Shown here: positions 45,170-53,792 of the stretch, in pieces | Position numbering within the stretch: position 1 is the first letter of the stretch | Layout: the number at the start of each line of letters is the position of its first letter | Source: Microbispora rosea | Lineage (GTDB): Bacteria > Actinomycetota > Actinomycetes > Streptosporangiales > Streptosporangiaceae | Reading direction: 5' to 3' | Length of the DNA stretch: 64,000 nt | Assembly (NCBI RefSeq): GCF_900156315.1 | Contig: NZ_FTNI01000007.1 | Span: 199,839-263,838 of the forward strand | Position numbers and translations under genes: made by a program | The notes under the pieces: generated by a model | What the model saw: the letters and a program-made list of their open reading frames with translations, nothing else | Database searches by the model: none | Told to the model about the DNA's origin: nothing

Positions 45170-46081
45170 TCAGGACACGTGGGCGGTGAGGCGCTTGCGG
45201 AAGACCCAGTAGGTCCAGGCCTGGTAGGCGATGACGCCGGGCAGGGCGAGCAGGCCGATCCAGGTGAGGACCGTCAGCGTGTACGGCGCCGAGGCCGCCT
45301 CGGCCAGGGTGAGCCCGGGCAGGGGAGCGGTCCACAGCACGCCGAAGACGGTGGCCGTCGTCGCGGCGATCGCCGTCGCGGTCGCGGTGAAGGCCCAGCC
45401 CTCACGGCGGCCCCACACCAGCGTCACCCCGGCAGCCAGCGCCGCGGCGGCGAGCAGGGCGGTGCCCAGCGTCCATCCGGGCCCCTTGCCGGGCACGGAC
45501 GGCAGCGTGGCGAGCGCGACCGGCACCGCGCCGACGGCCGCGAGCAGTGCGGCGCGGCGGGCCCGGGCGCGGACCCCGCCGGTCGTCTTGAGCGCCACGA
45601 ACACCGCGCCGTGCAGCACGGCCACCGACAGCGACAGGGCGCCGCCCAGCACGGTCGCCAGCGCCGTGCCGAACAGCAGGTTGCCGAAGATCGCGCCCCA
45701 CAGGAACGCCGGCAGCACGCTGCCGGTGACGATCCCGGCGTCGCACAGCGCGACCTCGCGCCGGGAGTGGACCTTGCCCCGCCACTCCAGGCCCACCCCG
45801 CGGACGATCAGGCCGGCGATGACGAGGAAGACCGGCAGGTAGAAGCCGCTGAGCAGGCCCGAGTACCAGGCGGGGAAGGCGGCGAACATCGCCCCGACCG
45901 CGGTGATCAGCCACACCTCGTTGCCGTCCCAGACCGGCCCGATGGTGCCCAGCACCTGCTTGCGGTCGGCCTCCGACCGCGACAGCAGCGGCAGCAGCGC
46001 GCCCACGCCGAAGTCGAACCCCTCCAGGACGAAGTAACCCGTCCAGAGGAACGCGATCACGATGAACCAGAAGGTCGTCAT
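45170..46081 (-). CDS. cydB: Cytochrome bd ubiquinol oxidase subunit II
   Basis: A 303-aa membrane protein with eight predicted helices. The start MTTFWFIVIAFLWTGYFVLE, the EGFDFGVGALLP motif and GPVWDGNEVWLITA (about 48-61) are diagnostic of CydB. It pairs with CydA in the high-affinity terminal oxidase. ATG 46081 with AGGAG 7-11 nt upstream; the much longer open frame upstream is shadow coding of cydA. The C-terminal FRKRLTAHVS is basic. No cydCD genes follow in the window. Confidence 0.94.
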   Translation of the reverse strand: MTTFWFIVIAFLWTGYFVLEGFDFGVGALLPLLSRSEADRKQVLGTIGPVWDGNEVWLITAVGAMFAAFPAWYSGLLSGFYLPVFLVIAGLIVRGVGLEWRGKVHSRREVALCDAGIVTGSVLPAFLWGAIFGNLLFGTALATVLGGALSLSVAVLHGAVFVALKTTGGVRARARRAALLAAVGAVPVALATLPSVPGKGPGWTLGTALLAAAALAAGVTLVWGRREGWAFTATATAIAATTATVFGVLWTAPLPGLTLAEAASAPYTLTVLTWIGLLALPGVIAYQAWTYWVFRKRLTAHVS

Positions 46082-46092
46082 CTCGTGGCTCC

Positions 46093-47562
46093 TCAGTACA
46101 TGAGCGTCGGCGTGAGCCGCGCCTCGTCGGGGCGGGCGGGAACGGCGCCGGTGGGCGCGTTCTCGACCGGCGGCAGCTCCGGGCCCGCCTTGACGTGCCG
46201 CACCAGCAGCACGCCCTCGGCCAGCGCCAGCACGCCGTACAGGACCGTGAAGACCGCCAAAGTGATCGCGACCTCGCCGAGCGAGACGCCGGGCGACACG
46301 CTGGCGGCCGTCATGAGCTCGCCCTGCACGGTCCACGGCTGGCGGCCGATCTCGCTCAGCAGCCAGCCCGAGATGATCGCGACGGCGGGCAGCGGGAGCG
46401 CCAGAACGCACAGGCGGGCGAACCAGCCGGGCACCGGCTTCGCCGTTCCGCCGCGCTGCCGCCGGGGGCGCCTGGTCAGCCACAGGCCGAGCGCGGACAG
46501 GCCGACCGTGGTCATGCCGAAGCCGATCATCACGCGGAACGACCAGAAGACGACCGGCACGTTCGGGGTGTAGTCGGCCGGTCCGAAGGTCTTCTCGTAC
46601 CGCGCCTGGATGTCGTCGATGCCCTGGACCGTCGCGCGGGGGTCGTGCGCGGCGAGCAGGCTGAGCAGGCCGGGCACCTCGACGCCGGGCGCGATCGAGA
46701 ACGGCGCGCCGGCGGTGTCGTGGCGCAGGCCCTCCGCCGCGGCGAGCTTCATCGGCTGCTGCTCGCGCAGCAGCTGGCCGGACAGGTCGCCGCTGCCGGC
46801 GACGACGGCCCCCGCGATCGCCGTCATGACGAGCGCGGCGCGCAGGCTCGTGCGCCACATGTCCGGGAGACGGCGCACCGGCACGGTCGCGTCCTGGGCG
46901 GCCGGGGCGTTGCGGCGGCCGGGCAGCACGGTGAGGCCGCGCTCGCGCAGGATGCGGTAGCCCGCGACGGCGATGACGAACCCGCCCGCCACGACGAACG
47001 AGGCGGCGACGACGTGCGGCACCTGGGCGAGGGCCGTCGAGTTGGTCAGCACCGCCCACAGGTCGGTCATCCTGGCCCTGCCGTCCACGACCTCGTAGCC
47101 GACCGGGTGCTTCATCCAGGCGTTGGCCGCGAGGATGAAGTACGCCGACAGGTTGGAGCCGATGACGGCCGCCCACAGGCAGGCGAGGTGGATCCGCTTG
47201 GGCAGCCGGTCCCAGCCGAAGATCCACAGGCCGAGGAACGTCGACTCGAGGAAGAACGCGAGCAGCGCCTCCAGCGCCAGCGGCGCGCCGAACACGTCGC
47301 CGACGAAGGTCGAATACTCGCTCCAGTTCATCCCGAACTGGAACTCCTGGACGATGCCCGTGACCACGCCCATGGCGAAGTTGATCAGGAAGAGCTTGCC
47401 GAAGAACTTCGTGAGCCGGAGGTAGTGCTCCTTGCCCGTCAGGTGCCATGCGGTCTGGAGTCCGGCGACGTAGACGCCCAGCCCGATCGTCAGGGGTACG
47501 AAGAGAAAGTGATAGACGGTGGTCACCCCGAACTGCCACCGTGCCAGGTCAAGCGCGTCCAT
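46093..47562 (-). CDS. cydA: Cytochrome bd ubiquinol oxidase subunit I
   Basis: A 489-aa quinol oxidase subunit with heme ligands in the first helix (His18 in TTVYHFLFVPLT), in AQVPHVVAASFV (about His186) and a downstream Met. The GRQPW quinol-loop motif is in SEIGRQPWTVQGELM; there is no long insert, so it is the short Q-loop form usual in actinobacteria. It reduces O2 to water under low oxygen. ATG 47562 is followed by MDALDLARWQFGV; the longer frame upstream is not family-like. Palindromes in the upstream region suggest operator control. Confidence 0.95.
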   Translation of the reverse strand: MDALDLARWQFGVTTVYHFLFVPLTIGLGVYVAGLQTAWHLTGKEHYLRLTKFFGKLFLINFAMGVVTGIVQEFQFGMNWSEYSTFVGDVFGAPLALEALLAFFLESTFLGLWIFGWDRLPKRIHLACLWAAVIGSNLSAYFILAANAWMKHPVGYEVVDGRARMTDLWAVLTNSTALAQVPHVVAASFVVAGGFVIAVAGYRILRERGLTVLPGRRNAPAAQDATVPVRRLPDMWRTSLRAALVMTAIAGAVVAGSGDLSGQLLREQQPMKLAAAEGLRHDTAGAPFSIAPGVEVPGLLSLLAAHDPRATVQGIDDIQARYEKTFGPADYTPNVPVVFWSFRVMIGFGMTTVGLSALGLWLTRRPRRQRGGTAKPVPGWFARLCVLALPLPAVAIISGWLLSEIGRQPWTVQGELMTAASVSPGVSLGEVAITLAVFTVLYGVLALAEGVLLVRHVKAGPELPPVENAPTGAVPARPDEARLTPTLMY

Positions 47563-47582
47563 GTCTCCCTCACGCCAGAGCT

Positions 47583-47625
47583 CTACGGCTCGTAGTTCTA
47601 TCTCCAGTAGTACTACAAGCTGTAG
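47583..47625 (-). promoter_or_regulatory. Candidate operator: paired CTACnnnnnGTAG dyads upstream of cydA
   Basis: CTACGGCTCGTAG (47583-47595) and CTACAAGCTGTAG (47613-47625) are 13-bp perfect dyads of the form CTAC-R-NNN-Y-GTAG, with centres 30 bp apart, about three helical turns. A 10-bp palindrome GTAGTACTAC (47607-47616) overlaps the second. They are 21-63 bp before the cydA start, in an unusually AT-rich stretch. This is a strong candidate for repressor or activator binding. Confidence 0.6.
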
Positions 47626-48058
47626 AGCATTAGGGCTCCGCGATGTGCGATCTTCGTCACAGCCGGGCGGGGTGCCGCCCGGGCCCCGTTCGCGGTGCCG
47701 TATCCCCGTTGCCTGCAGTGCCGACCATCGCGGTCGGATCGTCCCGGTCGCCAGGGACATCGGTCCCGCCCCGCCGGGAGCGCCTCCTGGGGAGGCACGG
47801 GATCAAGAGTGGACGAACGATGACAAGTGCCGCGTCCGCCGCGCGGGTGATTCACCCGTACGCCGCGCGGTTGACGGTGCGGAGGCCGAATCGGCGGGCG
47901 GGCGTACGGGTCGGCGTAGCGGCGGCGAGACACTTCCGGTAGCCGGCCGTACGGCCGGGCATGTGAACTCTGCACGACCACGGCGCCGTGCCGGGGCAGA
48001 TCTTGCCGTTCTCGCCGTACGGGTGATTCTCTAGGGTGCTCGGCATCGGAGGTGGCTC
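47626..48058. other. Gene-poor divergent region between cydA and the CoxG-like gene
   Basis: The 496-bp gap holds no convincing gene beyond the cydA operator. A 16-bp perfect palindrome CCGGCCGTACGGCCGG lies at 47943-47958. GGAGGTGGCTC just before 48059 is the ribosome-binding site of the CoxG-like gene. Short open frames in the gap lack start and codon support. Confidence 0.5.
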
Positions 48059-48763
48059 ATGAAGGTCTCGGGCAGCGCGCTGGTCGCGGCGGAGCGCAAG
48101 CGGGTCTGGGACGCCCTCCAGGACCCTGCCGTCCTGGTCCGGACGATCCCCGGCTGTGAGCGCTTGGAGACGATCGGCGAGGACGTCTACGCGATGACGG
48201 TGACCGCGGGGGTCGCCTCGATCAAGGGTGTCTACCAGGGTGAGGTGGCGCTGCGCGACCAGGAGGAGCCGGACCGGTTCACGCTCGGCGCGCGTGGTCA
48301 GGGCGCGCCCGGCACGGTCGAGGCGACCGTGGCCGTACGGCTGAGCGACGCCGGGGGCGGCACCCGGGTCGACTACGACGCCGAGGCCGTCGTCGGCGGC
48401 ATGATCGGCGGCGTGGGGCAGCGGATGCTCGTCTCGGTCGCCAAGAAGACCGCGGGGGAGTTCTTCTCCGCCGTCGAGCGGCACCTGCTGTCCGTGCCCG
48501 CCGTGTCCGCAGGAACCGTGTCCCCGGGAACCGCCGTCGTCGCGGCGGGGCCGGTGGCGGCGGCCGGCGATGAGCGTGCGGCGGTGACGGCGGCCGTGAC
48601 CGGGCAGGCGGCGCCGCGGGTGTTCACGCGAGAGGCCGTGGCCGCGCCCCGCCGGGGCGTGCCGGCCTGGACGATGCTCGCGGCGTTCGGCACGGGCGCC
48701 GGGGTGGCGCTCGGCAGCGCCGTCATCGGCTGGCTCCTCGGCCGCCAGGGCCGGCGCAGGTAG
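48059..48763 (+). CDS. CoxG-family SRPBCC protein with C-terminal membrane anchor
   Basis: A 234-aa protein (ATG 48059, ribosome-binding site GGAGGTGG). Residues 1-145 are a CoxG-type SRPBCC domain: MKVSGSALVAAERKRVWDAL, VLVRTIPGCERLETIG and GMIGGVGQRMLVSVAKKTAG. A Val/Ala/Pro-rich linker leads to a C-terminal helix (AFGTGAGVALGSAVIGWLLG, about 208-227) with a basic tail. CoxG anchors CO dehydrogenase to the membrane in Afipia, so this one may serve the form II enzyme at 42072, though the genes are 3.6 kb apart. It is transcribed alone. Confidence 0.87.
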   Translation: MKVSGSALVAAERKRVWDALQDPAVLVRTIPGCERLETIGEDVYAMTVTAGVASIKGVYQGEVALRDQEEPDRFTLGARGQGAPGTVEATVAVRLSDAGGGTRVDYDAEAVVGGMIGGVGQRMLVSVAKKTAGEFFSAVERHLLSVPAVSAGTVSPGTAVVAAGPVAAAGDERAAVTAAVTGQAAPRVFTREAVAAPRRGVPAWTMLAAFGTGAGVALGSAVIGWLLGRQGRRR

Positions 48764-48842
48764 GCCACGGGTAGGTAGGGCCCGGTAGGCAGGCCCCGCA
48801 GGTGGGGCGCGCGCGCGACCGAGGACATTTCGCGACTCCGCG

Positions 48843-48879
48843 GACGGGCCGGTCCCGCCCGGGGCGGAACCGGCCCGTC
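48843..48879. terminator. Bidirectional hairpin between convergent genes
   Basis: GACGGGCCGGT and ACCGGCCCGTC, 11-bp stem, with a further inner CCGCC/GGCGG stem. It lies between the CoxG-like stop (48763) and the monooxygenase stop (48897). Confidence 0.75.
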
Positions 48880-48896
48880 GTGGTGGGGCCGGCGAC

Positions 48897-50075
48897 CTAG
48901 GAGAGGGCGCCGACGGGTGCGTCCCAGTCGATGCGGTAGCGCTGCTCGGGGCCCACGGTCTTGTCCGGATCCATGAACGTCTTCAGCAGCAGCGGCATGA
49001 GCAGCGGCATCAGCTTCTGCATGACCGGGCCCGGCGTCTTGGCGTGGTTGGCCTTTGAGGCGCGTGCCGCCACCTTCTCCACCCGGCTGCGGCGGAGCCG
49101 CTCGTACGTGGCGAACGCCTGCGGCACGTCGTCGATGTCCCGCAGGCAGCGGGCGAGCTGGACGCCGCTCTCGATCGAGAGCGACGCGCCCTGCCCCGAG
49201 CTGTTCGACGGCGCGTGGGCGGCGTCGCCGACCAGGACCATCCGGTCGCGGTGCCAGTGCGGCACGCTGGGCATGATGTAGAGCGCGCCCGTCACCTGCA
49301 TCGACGTCACCGGGGTGTGCCGGAGCAGGTCGCCGCCGGGCACGTCCTCGCCGTACGTCTCCCGGAGGACGCGCATCCACTCCTCGCGCGGCACCTCGCG
49401 GGCCTGGGCGAGGGACAGGGGCCGGTGGTAGGGCAGGTTGACGCCCCAGGTGCTGCCGCCCGCGGCGTTGCGCCAGTAGAGGTAGTAGCCGCGCCTGCCG
49501 AAGGCGAAGACCGTCGTCTCCGGATCTTCGGGCACCTCGTACGACGACACGCCCTCCAGGCCGAGCATCCCGGTCCACTTCGGGCCGGGCGCGTCCGGGT
49601 CGATGAGGCGGCGAACGGTGGAGTGGACGCCGTCGGCGCCGACCAGGACGTCGAACCGGGCCCGGCTGCCGTCGCCGAAGACCGCCGTGTGGCCCTCGAC
49701 CCCGGTGAGCCTCTTGCCGTACTCGATCGTGACGCCCTGCTTCACGGCCTCGTCGCGGAGCGCCCGGTAGAGGTCGGCGCGCCGGACCATGTGCAGCGGT
49801 CCGGCCTCCAACAGGCCGGGCAGCTTCAGGCGTGTGCGATTGGCGAGCGTCATCACCGAGCGCGTGATGGGCTGCGCGGCCGCCCGCACCTCGCCGGCCA
49901 CCCCGACGATTTCCAGCGCCGCCATGCCGTTGGGAGCGAGGCCGAGCGATCCGCCGGCGCCGTCGGCGCCGGTCGGGTACGCCTCGTAGACGGTGGCGTC
50001 CATGCCCGCCTTGCGCAGCGCCAGCGCGGTGACCGGACCGGCGATGCCGCCGCCGATGATCGCGACGTGTTTCAT
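48897..50075 (-). CDS. FAD-dependent aromatic-type monooxygenase
   Basis: A 392-aa class A flavoprotein hydroxylase. Rossmann fold HVAIIGGGIAGPVTALALRK (about 3-22), DG motif in DVLVGADGVHSTVRRLID (about 153-170) and the FAD ribityl site MVLVGDAAHAPSNSSGQG (about 280-297). NAD(P)H-dependent hydroxylation of an unknown substrate. A resemblance to urate hydroxylase HpxO or Tet(X)-like enzymes is only at family level. The adjacent PadR gene, often found with such monooxygenases, suggests inducible detoxification. Confidence 0.88.
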   Translation of the reverse strand: MKHVAIIGGGIAGPVTALALRKAGMDATVYEAYPTGADGAGGSLGLAPNGMAALEIVGVAGEVRAAAQPITRSVMTLANRTRLKLPGLLEAGPLHMVRRADLYRALRDEAVKQGVTIEYGKRLTGVEGHTAVFGDGSRARFDVLVGADGVHSTVRRLIDPDAPGPKWTGMLGLEGVSSYEVPEDPETTVFAFGRRGYYLYWRNAAGGSTWGVNLPYHRPLSLAQAREVPREEWMRVLRETYGEDVPGGDLLRHTPVTSMQVTGALYIMPSVPHWHRDRMVLVGDAAHAPSNSSGQGASLSIESGVQLARCLRDIDDVPQAFATYERLRRSRVEKVAARASKANHAKTPGPVMQKLMPLLMPLLLKTFMDPDKTVGPEQRYRIDWDAPVGALS

Positions 50076-50182
50076 TTTCTCCTCCTGTCGATTGACGTGC
50101 TCGCCGAACCGTCATGGGAGGAGACCCGTTACTCTCGATTCGTCGCATCTTCGGGCCACCACATGCCGGTTCGAAGGTCTTC

Positions 50183-50212
50183 CTGGTGGCGGTGTTGCAG
50201 CACCGCCACCAG
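50183..50212 (-). terminator. Hairpin after padR
   Basis: CTGGTGGCGGTG and its complement CACCGCCACCAG, a perfect 12-bp stem with 6-nt loop, 2 bp after the padR stop. No T-tract. Confidence 0.7.
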
Positions 50213-50214
50213 AG

Positions 50215-50862
50215 CTAAATGTCGGTGATCTTCTCTTCCGCGAGCTCCTTCATCTCGGCTGACAGCCCGCCGGCCTCGTGGAAGGCACGCCACTCCGCCA
50301 AGCCGGGGAATGTGCCGGAGGTCAGCTCGTCGAGCAGGGCGGCGATCCAGCCCTCTTCCGCCCTGAGTATCGCCAGGTCGTACTCCGCCTCGATGAGGAA
50401 CAGGCGCGGCACCTGCGGGCTGTCACGGTCGTGGAGCTCCTGCAGTGTGGCGATCTCCTTCCTGATCGCCGCGAGCCGGTCGGCGAGCAGCACGGCCACG
50501 TCGTCCGGCGGGAGCACCGCCATGACCGACAGTCCGGCGCGAAACCACGGGAACTCCGTGTGGGGAACGCGGAGCAGTTCCCGGGTCCAGTCGACCAGCT
50601 CCTCCCGGCCCGCCTCGGTGATCTGGTAGACGGTCCGCTCCGGGCGGCGCCCCTGGCGGCTGCTCTCCAGTTCCTCGATCAGCCCATGCTTGGCCAGATT
50701 TCCGACGACCGTGTAGAGGGTTCCCCACTTGATCCCCATGTCGTGCTCTTTGTTCCAGCCGCGCAGGGCCGCCGCCATCTCGTAGGGATGCATCGGCCGA
50801 TGCGCGAGCGCGGAGAGCACCGCCAACCCCAGTAGGTTCGCCACCCTGCGCCGCTTCGCCAT
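50215..50862 (-). CDS. PadR family transcriptional regulator
   Basis: A 215-aa regulator. The winged helix is seen in NLLGLAVLSALAHRPMHPYE (about 8-27) and WGTLYTVVGNLAKHGLIEEL (about 45-64), with ERTVYQITEAGREELVDW as wing. A long C-terminal dimerisation helix follows. ATG 50862. Upstream is a 14-bp palindrome, and the divergent FrnE-like gene starts 128 bp away. It probably controls the monooxygenase downstream and itself. Confidence 0.92.
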   Translation of the reverse strand: MAKRRRVANLLGLAVLSALAHRPMHPYEMAAALRGWNKEHDMGIKWGTLYTVVGNLAKHGLIEELESSRQGRRPERTVYQITEAGREELVDWTRELLRVPHTEFPWFRAGLSVMAVLPPDDVAVLLADRLAAIRKEIATLQELHDRDSPQVPRLFLIEAEYDLAILRAEEGWIAALLDELTSGTFPGLAEWRAFHEAGGLSAEMKELAEEKITDI

Positions 50863-50887
50863 CGACGATCACCCTTTGTGCTCGGTT

Positions 50888-50915
50888 ACTCGTACACGAA
50901 TATACGTGGGCGAGT
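50888..50915. promoter_or_regulatory. Candidate PadR operator
   Basis: CACGAATATACGTG (50895-50908) is a CACG-N6-CGTG dyad set within larger ACTCG...CGAGT arms (50888-50892, 50911-50915). It lies between padR and the divergent FrnE-like gene. Confidence 0.45.
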
Positions 50916-50989
50916 CCGCACCCGCAAGACCGCGGATCCCACCCGCGCCTGGGGGAATCGGCCGTCGGTGCCGCTGGTTGGGACAAGTC

Positions 50990-51652
50990 GTGAAAGTCGA
51001 GATCTTCTCCGATGTCGTGTGTCCCTGGTGCTACATCGGTCACCACCGTCTCCGTCAGGCCGTGCGACTCTATGAGGGGGCCGTCGAGGTCGCCCATCGC
51101 CCGTTCCAGCTCGACCCGGACGGGGTCTCCGGCGGTGAGCCGCTGCTGGGAGCGCTGGAGCGCAAGTTCGGCGGCGCCGCCCGGGTGGCGCAGATGACCG
51201 GTCACGTCACGGGCGTGGCGGCGCAGGACGGGCTGGAGATCCGCTTCGACCGGGCGATCGCCGCCAACACCTTCGAGGCGCACCGGCTGATCCGGCTGGC
51301 CGGCCGCGCGGGGCGCGAGGCGGACATGGCCGACCGGCTCTTCCAGGCGCACTTCACCGACGGCCTCGACGTCGGCGACCCCGCCACGCTGGCCGCCCTG
51401 GCCGAAGAGATGGGGGTCGAGGACACGGGTGAGGGAGCGGAGGAGGTGCGCGCCGAGCTGGCCCGCGCCCGCGCGCTCGGCGTCCAGGCCGTACCGCTGT
51501 TCCTGTTCGAGGAGAAGTTCGCCGTCTCGGGCGCGCAGCCCGTCGAGACGCTCGTGGCCGCCCTGCGGGAGGTCGAGGAGCGCACGGCCCAGGAGAGGGC
51601 CGTACGCGTGCCGGACGGCGAGGACTGCGGCGACGGCACCTGCGCCGTGTAA
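50990..51652 (+). CDS. DsbA/FrnE-type thiol oxidoreductase
   Basis: A 220-aa protein starting at GTG 50990. The thioredoxin-fold active site CPWC is at residues 11-14 (SDVVCPWCYIG), as in the FrnE family (2-hydroxychromene-2-carboxylate isomerase/DsbA superfamily). GVQAVPLFLFEEKFAVSGAQ (about 162-181) contains the cis-Pro. The C terminus has a Cys-rich tail (EDCGDGTCAV). No signal peptide, so cytoplasmic. The longer start at 50876 would put the active site unusually far in. Confidence 0.88.
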   Translation: MKVEIFSDVVCPWCYIGHHRLRQAVRLYEGAVEVAHRPFQLDPDGVSGGEPLLGALERKFGGAARVAQMTGHVTGVAAQDGLEIRFDRAIAANTFEAHRLIRLAGRAGREADMADRLFQAHFTDGLDVGDPATLAALAEEMGVEDTGEGAEEVRAELARARALGVQAVPLFLFEEKFAVSGAQPVETLVAALREVEERTAQERAVRVPDGEDCGDGTCAV

Positions 51653-51746
51653 GCCGCCGGTCCGGGCAGGGTCTGACGACAGGACGGCGATTCTTCGGCA
51701 GAGTGCGCCGGTTCTTCCGATCGGCGGCGATCGGTAAACACGGAGC

Positions 51747-53792
51747 ATGTCCAGCGTCCGCATCGGGGTCGACACAGGCGGCACCTTCACCGACGTCGTG
51801 CTCGTCGACGAGGAGTCCGGCCAGATCGTCACGACCAAGACTCCCTCGACTCCTGCCAACCCGGCCGACGGGTTCATGGCAGGCGTTCACAAGGTGCTCG
51901 AGGCCCACGCGGGGTCCCGCGCCCTCGACGCCGTGTCGGCACTCGTCCACGGCACCACCGTCGCCACCAACCAGTTGCTGGAGGACCGCCCGGACGGCAC
52001 GTCGCACCTGGGCTTCATCACCACGGAGGGCTTCGAGTTCGTCCTGGAGATCGCCCGGCAGAGCGTGCCGGACGGGTACGGCAACTCCTACTTCTGGGTC
52101 AAGCCGCCGCGGATCGTGCCCGTCCACCGGGTGCGGACCGTCGGGGGACGGCTCGACCACCTCGGCCGTGAGGTCCGGCCGTTCGACGAGGAGCGGGCCG
52201 CGGACGCCGCGCGGTGGTTCAGGGTGCGGGGCGTCACCGCGATCGGGGTGTGTTTCCTGCACTCCTACGCCAATCCGGAGCACGAACGGCGGATGCGCGA
52301 GGTGCTGGAGCGCGAGCACCCCGAGGCGGTCGTGTCGCTGTCGAGCGACGTGCTGCGGGAATACCGGGAGTACGAGCGGTCGGTGACCACGCTGGTGGAC
52401 GCGGCGGTCAAGCCGATCATGCGGCGGTACATCGACAACCTGTCGGAGCGGCTGGGCCGGCCGTTCTCGGTCATGAAGAGCAACGGCGGGGTGCTGTCGG
52501 CGGCCGAGGTGGTGCACCAGCCGATCACGACCGTGCTGTCCGGTCCGGCGGCGGGGGCGCTCGGCGCGGCGCTGATCGCGGGCACCGCCGGGCACCCGAG
52601 CGTCATCACCCTCGACGGCGGCGGCACCTCGACCGACGTGGCCGTCGTGGTGGACGGGGAGCCGTCGCTGACGACCGAGGGCAGCATCGGCCGCTACCCG
52701 TGCAAGATCCCGATGATCGACATCGTCACGGTCGGGGCGGGCGGCGGGTCGATCGCCTGGACGTCCCCCGAGGGGACGCTGAAGGTCGGCCCGAAGTCGG
52801 CGGGCGCGGACCCCGGGCCGATCTGCTACGGCAGGGGCGGCACCGAGGTGACGGTGACCGACGCGCACGTCTTCCTCGGCCGGGTGCCCCCGCATCTGCT
52901 CGGCGGCGAGATCCCCCTCGACGTCGCCGCCGCGCGGGCGGGCGTCGAGGCGCTGGCGAACCGTCTGGAGCTGAGCCCGGAACGCTGCGCCACCGGGATC
53001 CTGGAGATCAGCGCGTTCAACCAGTCGAACGCGATCAGGCAGATCACGGTCCAGCGCGGCCTCGACGTGCGGGACTTCCCGATGGTCGCCTTCGGCGGCT
53101 CGGGGCCGCTGCTGGCCTGCCGTCTCATCGACATCCTCGGGCTGCCGGCCGCGATCGTCCCGCCCGACCCCGGGAACGTGTCCGCGTTCGGCCTGCTCAC
53201 CGTGGACGTGAAGAACGACTACGTCCGCACGCACGTCGCCCGCGACCCCTCGCCCGAGGTGGTCGCCGGGATCCTCGCCGATCTGGAGGCTCAGGCCGCC
53301 GCCGCGCTCGACCGGGAGGGATTCGCCCGGCACGTGTACGCGCGCAGCGCCGACCTGCGCTACTACGGCCAGGCGTACGAGGTGCGGGTGCCCGCCCCCG
53401 ACGGCCCGGTGGACGCGGAGTGGCTCGCCGTGGTCGCCGAGCGGTTCCACGCCGAGCACGAGAGGCTCTACGGGTACGGCTACCGCGACGACCACCGCCA
53501 CGCCGTCGAGTGGGTCAACCTCCGGGTGTCGGGCATCGGCCCGATCACCCGGCCGAAGATCGCGCGCAGGCCCCTCCAGGAGGACGAGCCGAGCCCGGTC
53601 GCCACCCGCGACGTCTACTACGAGCGGTGGGGCCGGACCGTGATCTACCGCAGGGCCGACCTCGGCGCGGGGGCCGTGGTGCGCGGCCCGGCCGTGATCG
53701 AGGAGTACGGCTCGACCCTGCCGGTGCATCCCGGCTTCACGGCGACCATGGACGACTACGGCAACCTCGTGGTGGTGAGCGATGACCGATAG
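51747..53792 (+). CDS. hyuA: HyuA-type N-methylhydantoinase/oxoprolinase alpha subunit
   Basis: A 681-aa protein. The N-terminal ATP-binding fold begins IGVDTGGTFTDVVLVDEESG (about 6-25), and SGPAAGALGAALIAG and TLDGGGTSTDVAVV (about 290-303) are HyuA signatures. HyuA/HyuB enzymes use ATP to open hydantoin, oxoproline or related rings, or to carboxylate ketones in related acetone-type enzymes. The substrate is not shown. ATG 51747; the stop overlaps hyuB by 11 bp. A FrnE gene precedes it by 94 bp. Confidence 0.93.
   Translation: MSSVRIGVDTGGTFTDVVLVDEESGQIVTTKTPSTPANPADGFMAGVHKVLEAHAGSRALDAVSALVHGTTVATNQLLEDRPDGTSHLGFITTEGFEFVLEIARQSVPDGYGNSYFWVKPPRIVPVHRVRTVGGRLDHLGREVRPFDEERAADAARWFRVRGVTAIGVCFLHSYANPEHERRMREVLEREHPEAVVSLSSDVLREYREYERSVTTLVDAAVKPIMRRYIDNLSERLGRPFSVMKSNGGVLSAAEVVHQPITTVLSGPAAGALGAALIAGTAGHPSVITLDGGGTSTDVAVVVDGEPSLTTEGSIGRYPCKIPMIDIVTVGAGGGSIAWTSPEGTLKVGPKSAGADPGPICYGRGGTEVTVTDAHVFLGRVPPHLLGGEIPLDVAAARAGVEALANRLELSPERCATGILEISAFNQSNAIRQITVQRGLDVRDFPMVAFGGSGPLLACRLIDILGLPAAIVPPDPGNVSAFGLLTVDVKNDYVRTHVARDPSPEVVAGILADLEAQAAAALDREGFARHVYARSADLRYYGQAYEVRVPAPDGPVDAEWLAVVAERFHAEHERLYGYGYRDDHRHAVEWVNLRVSGIGPITRPKIARRPLQEDEPSPVATRDVYYERWGRTVIYRRADLGAGAVVRGPAVIEEYGSTLPVHPGFTATMDDYGNLVVVSDDR

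Noticed and set aside
45170-47539. A 789-codon open frame containing CydB, as if CydA-CydB were fused
   Set aside because: The upstream portion is out-of-frame shadow of cydA; CydB starts at ATG 46081 with AGGAG upstream, and CydA is complete in another frame.
47626-48058. Short open frames of 99-210 codons on both strands between cydA and the CoxG-like gene
   Set aside because: Compositions are dominated by Arg/Pro/Gly, there are no ribosome-binding sites, and they overlap each other; they look like GC-rich noise.
48897-50075. HpxO-type urate hydroxylase linking the monooxygenase to purine breakdown
   Set aside because: Only general class A flavoprotein motifs are visible, and the gene is paired with PadR, not with purine genes.
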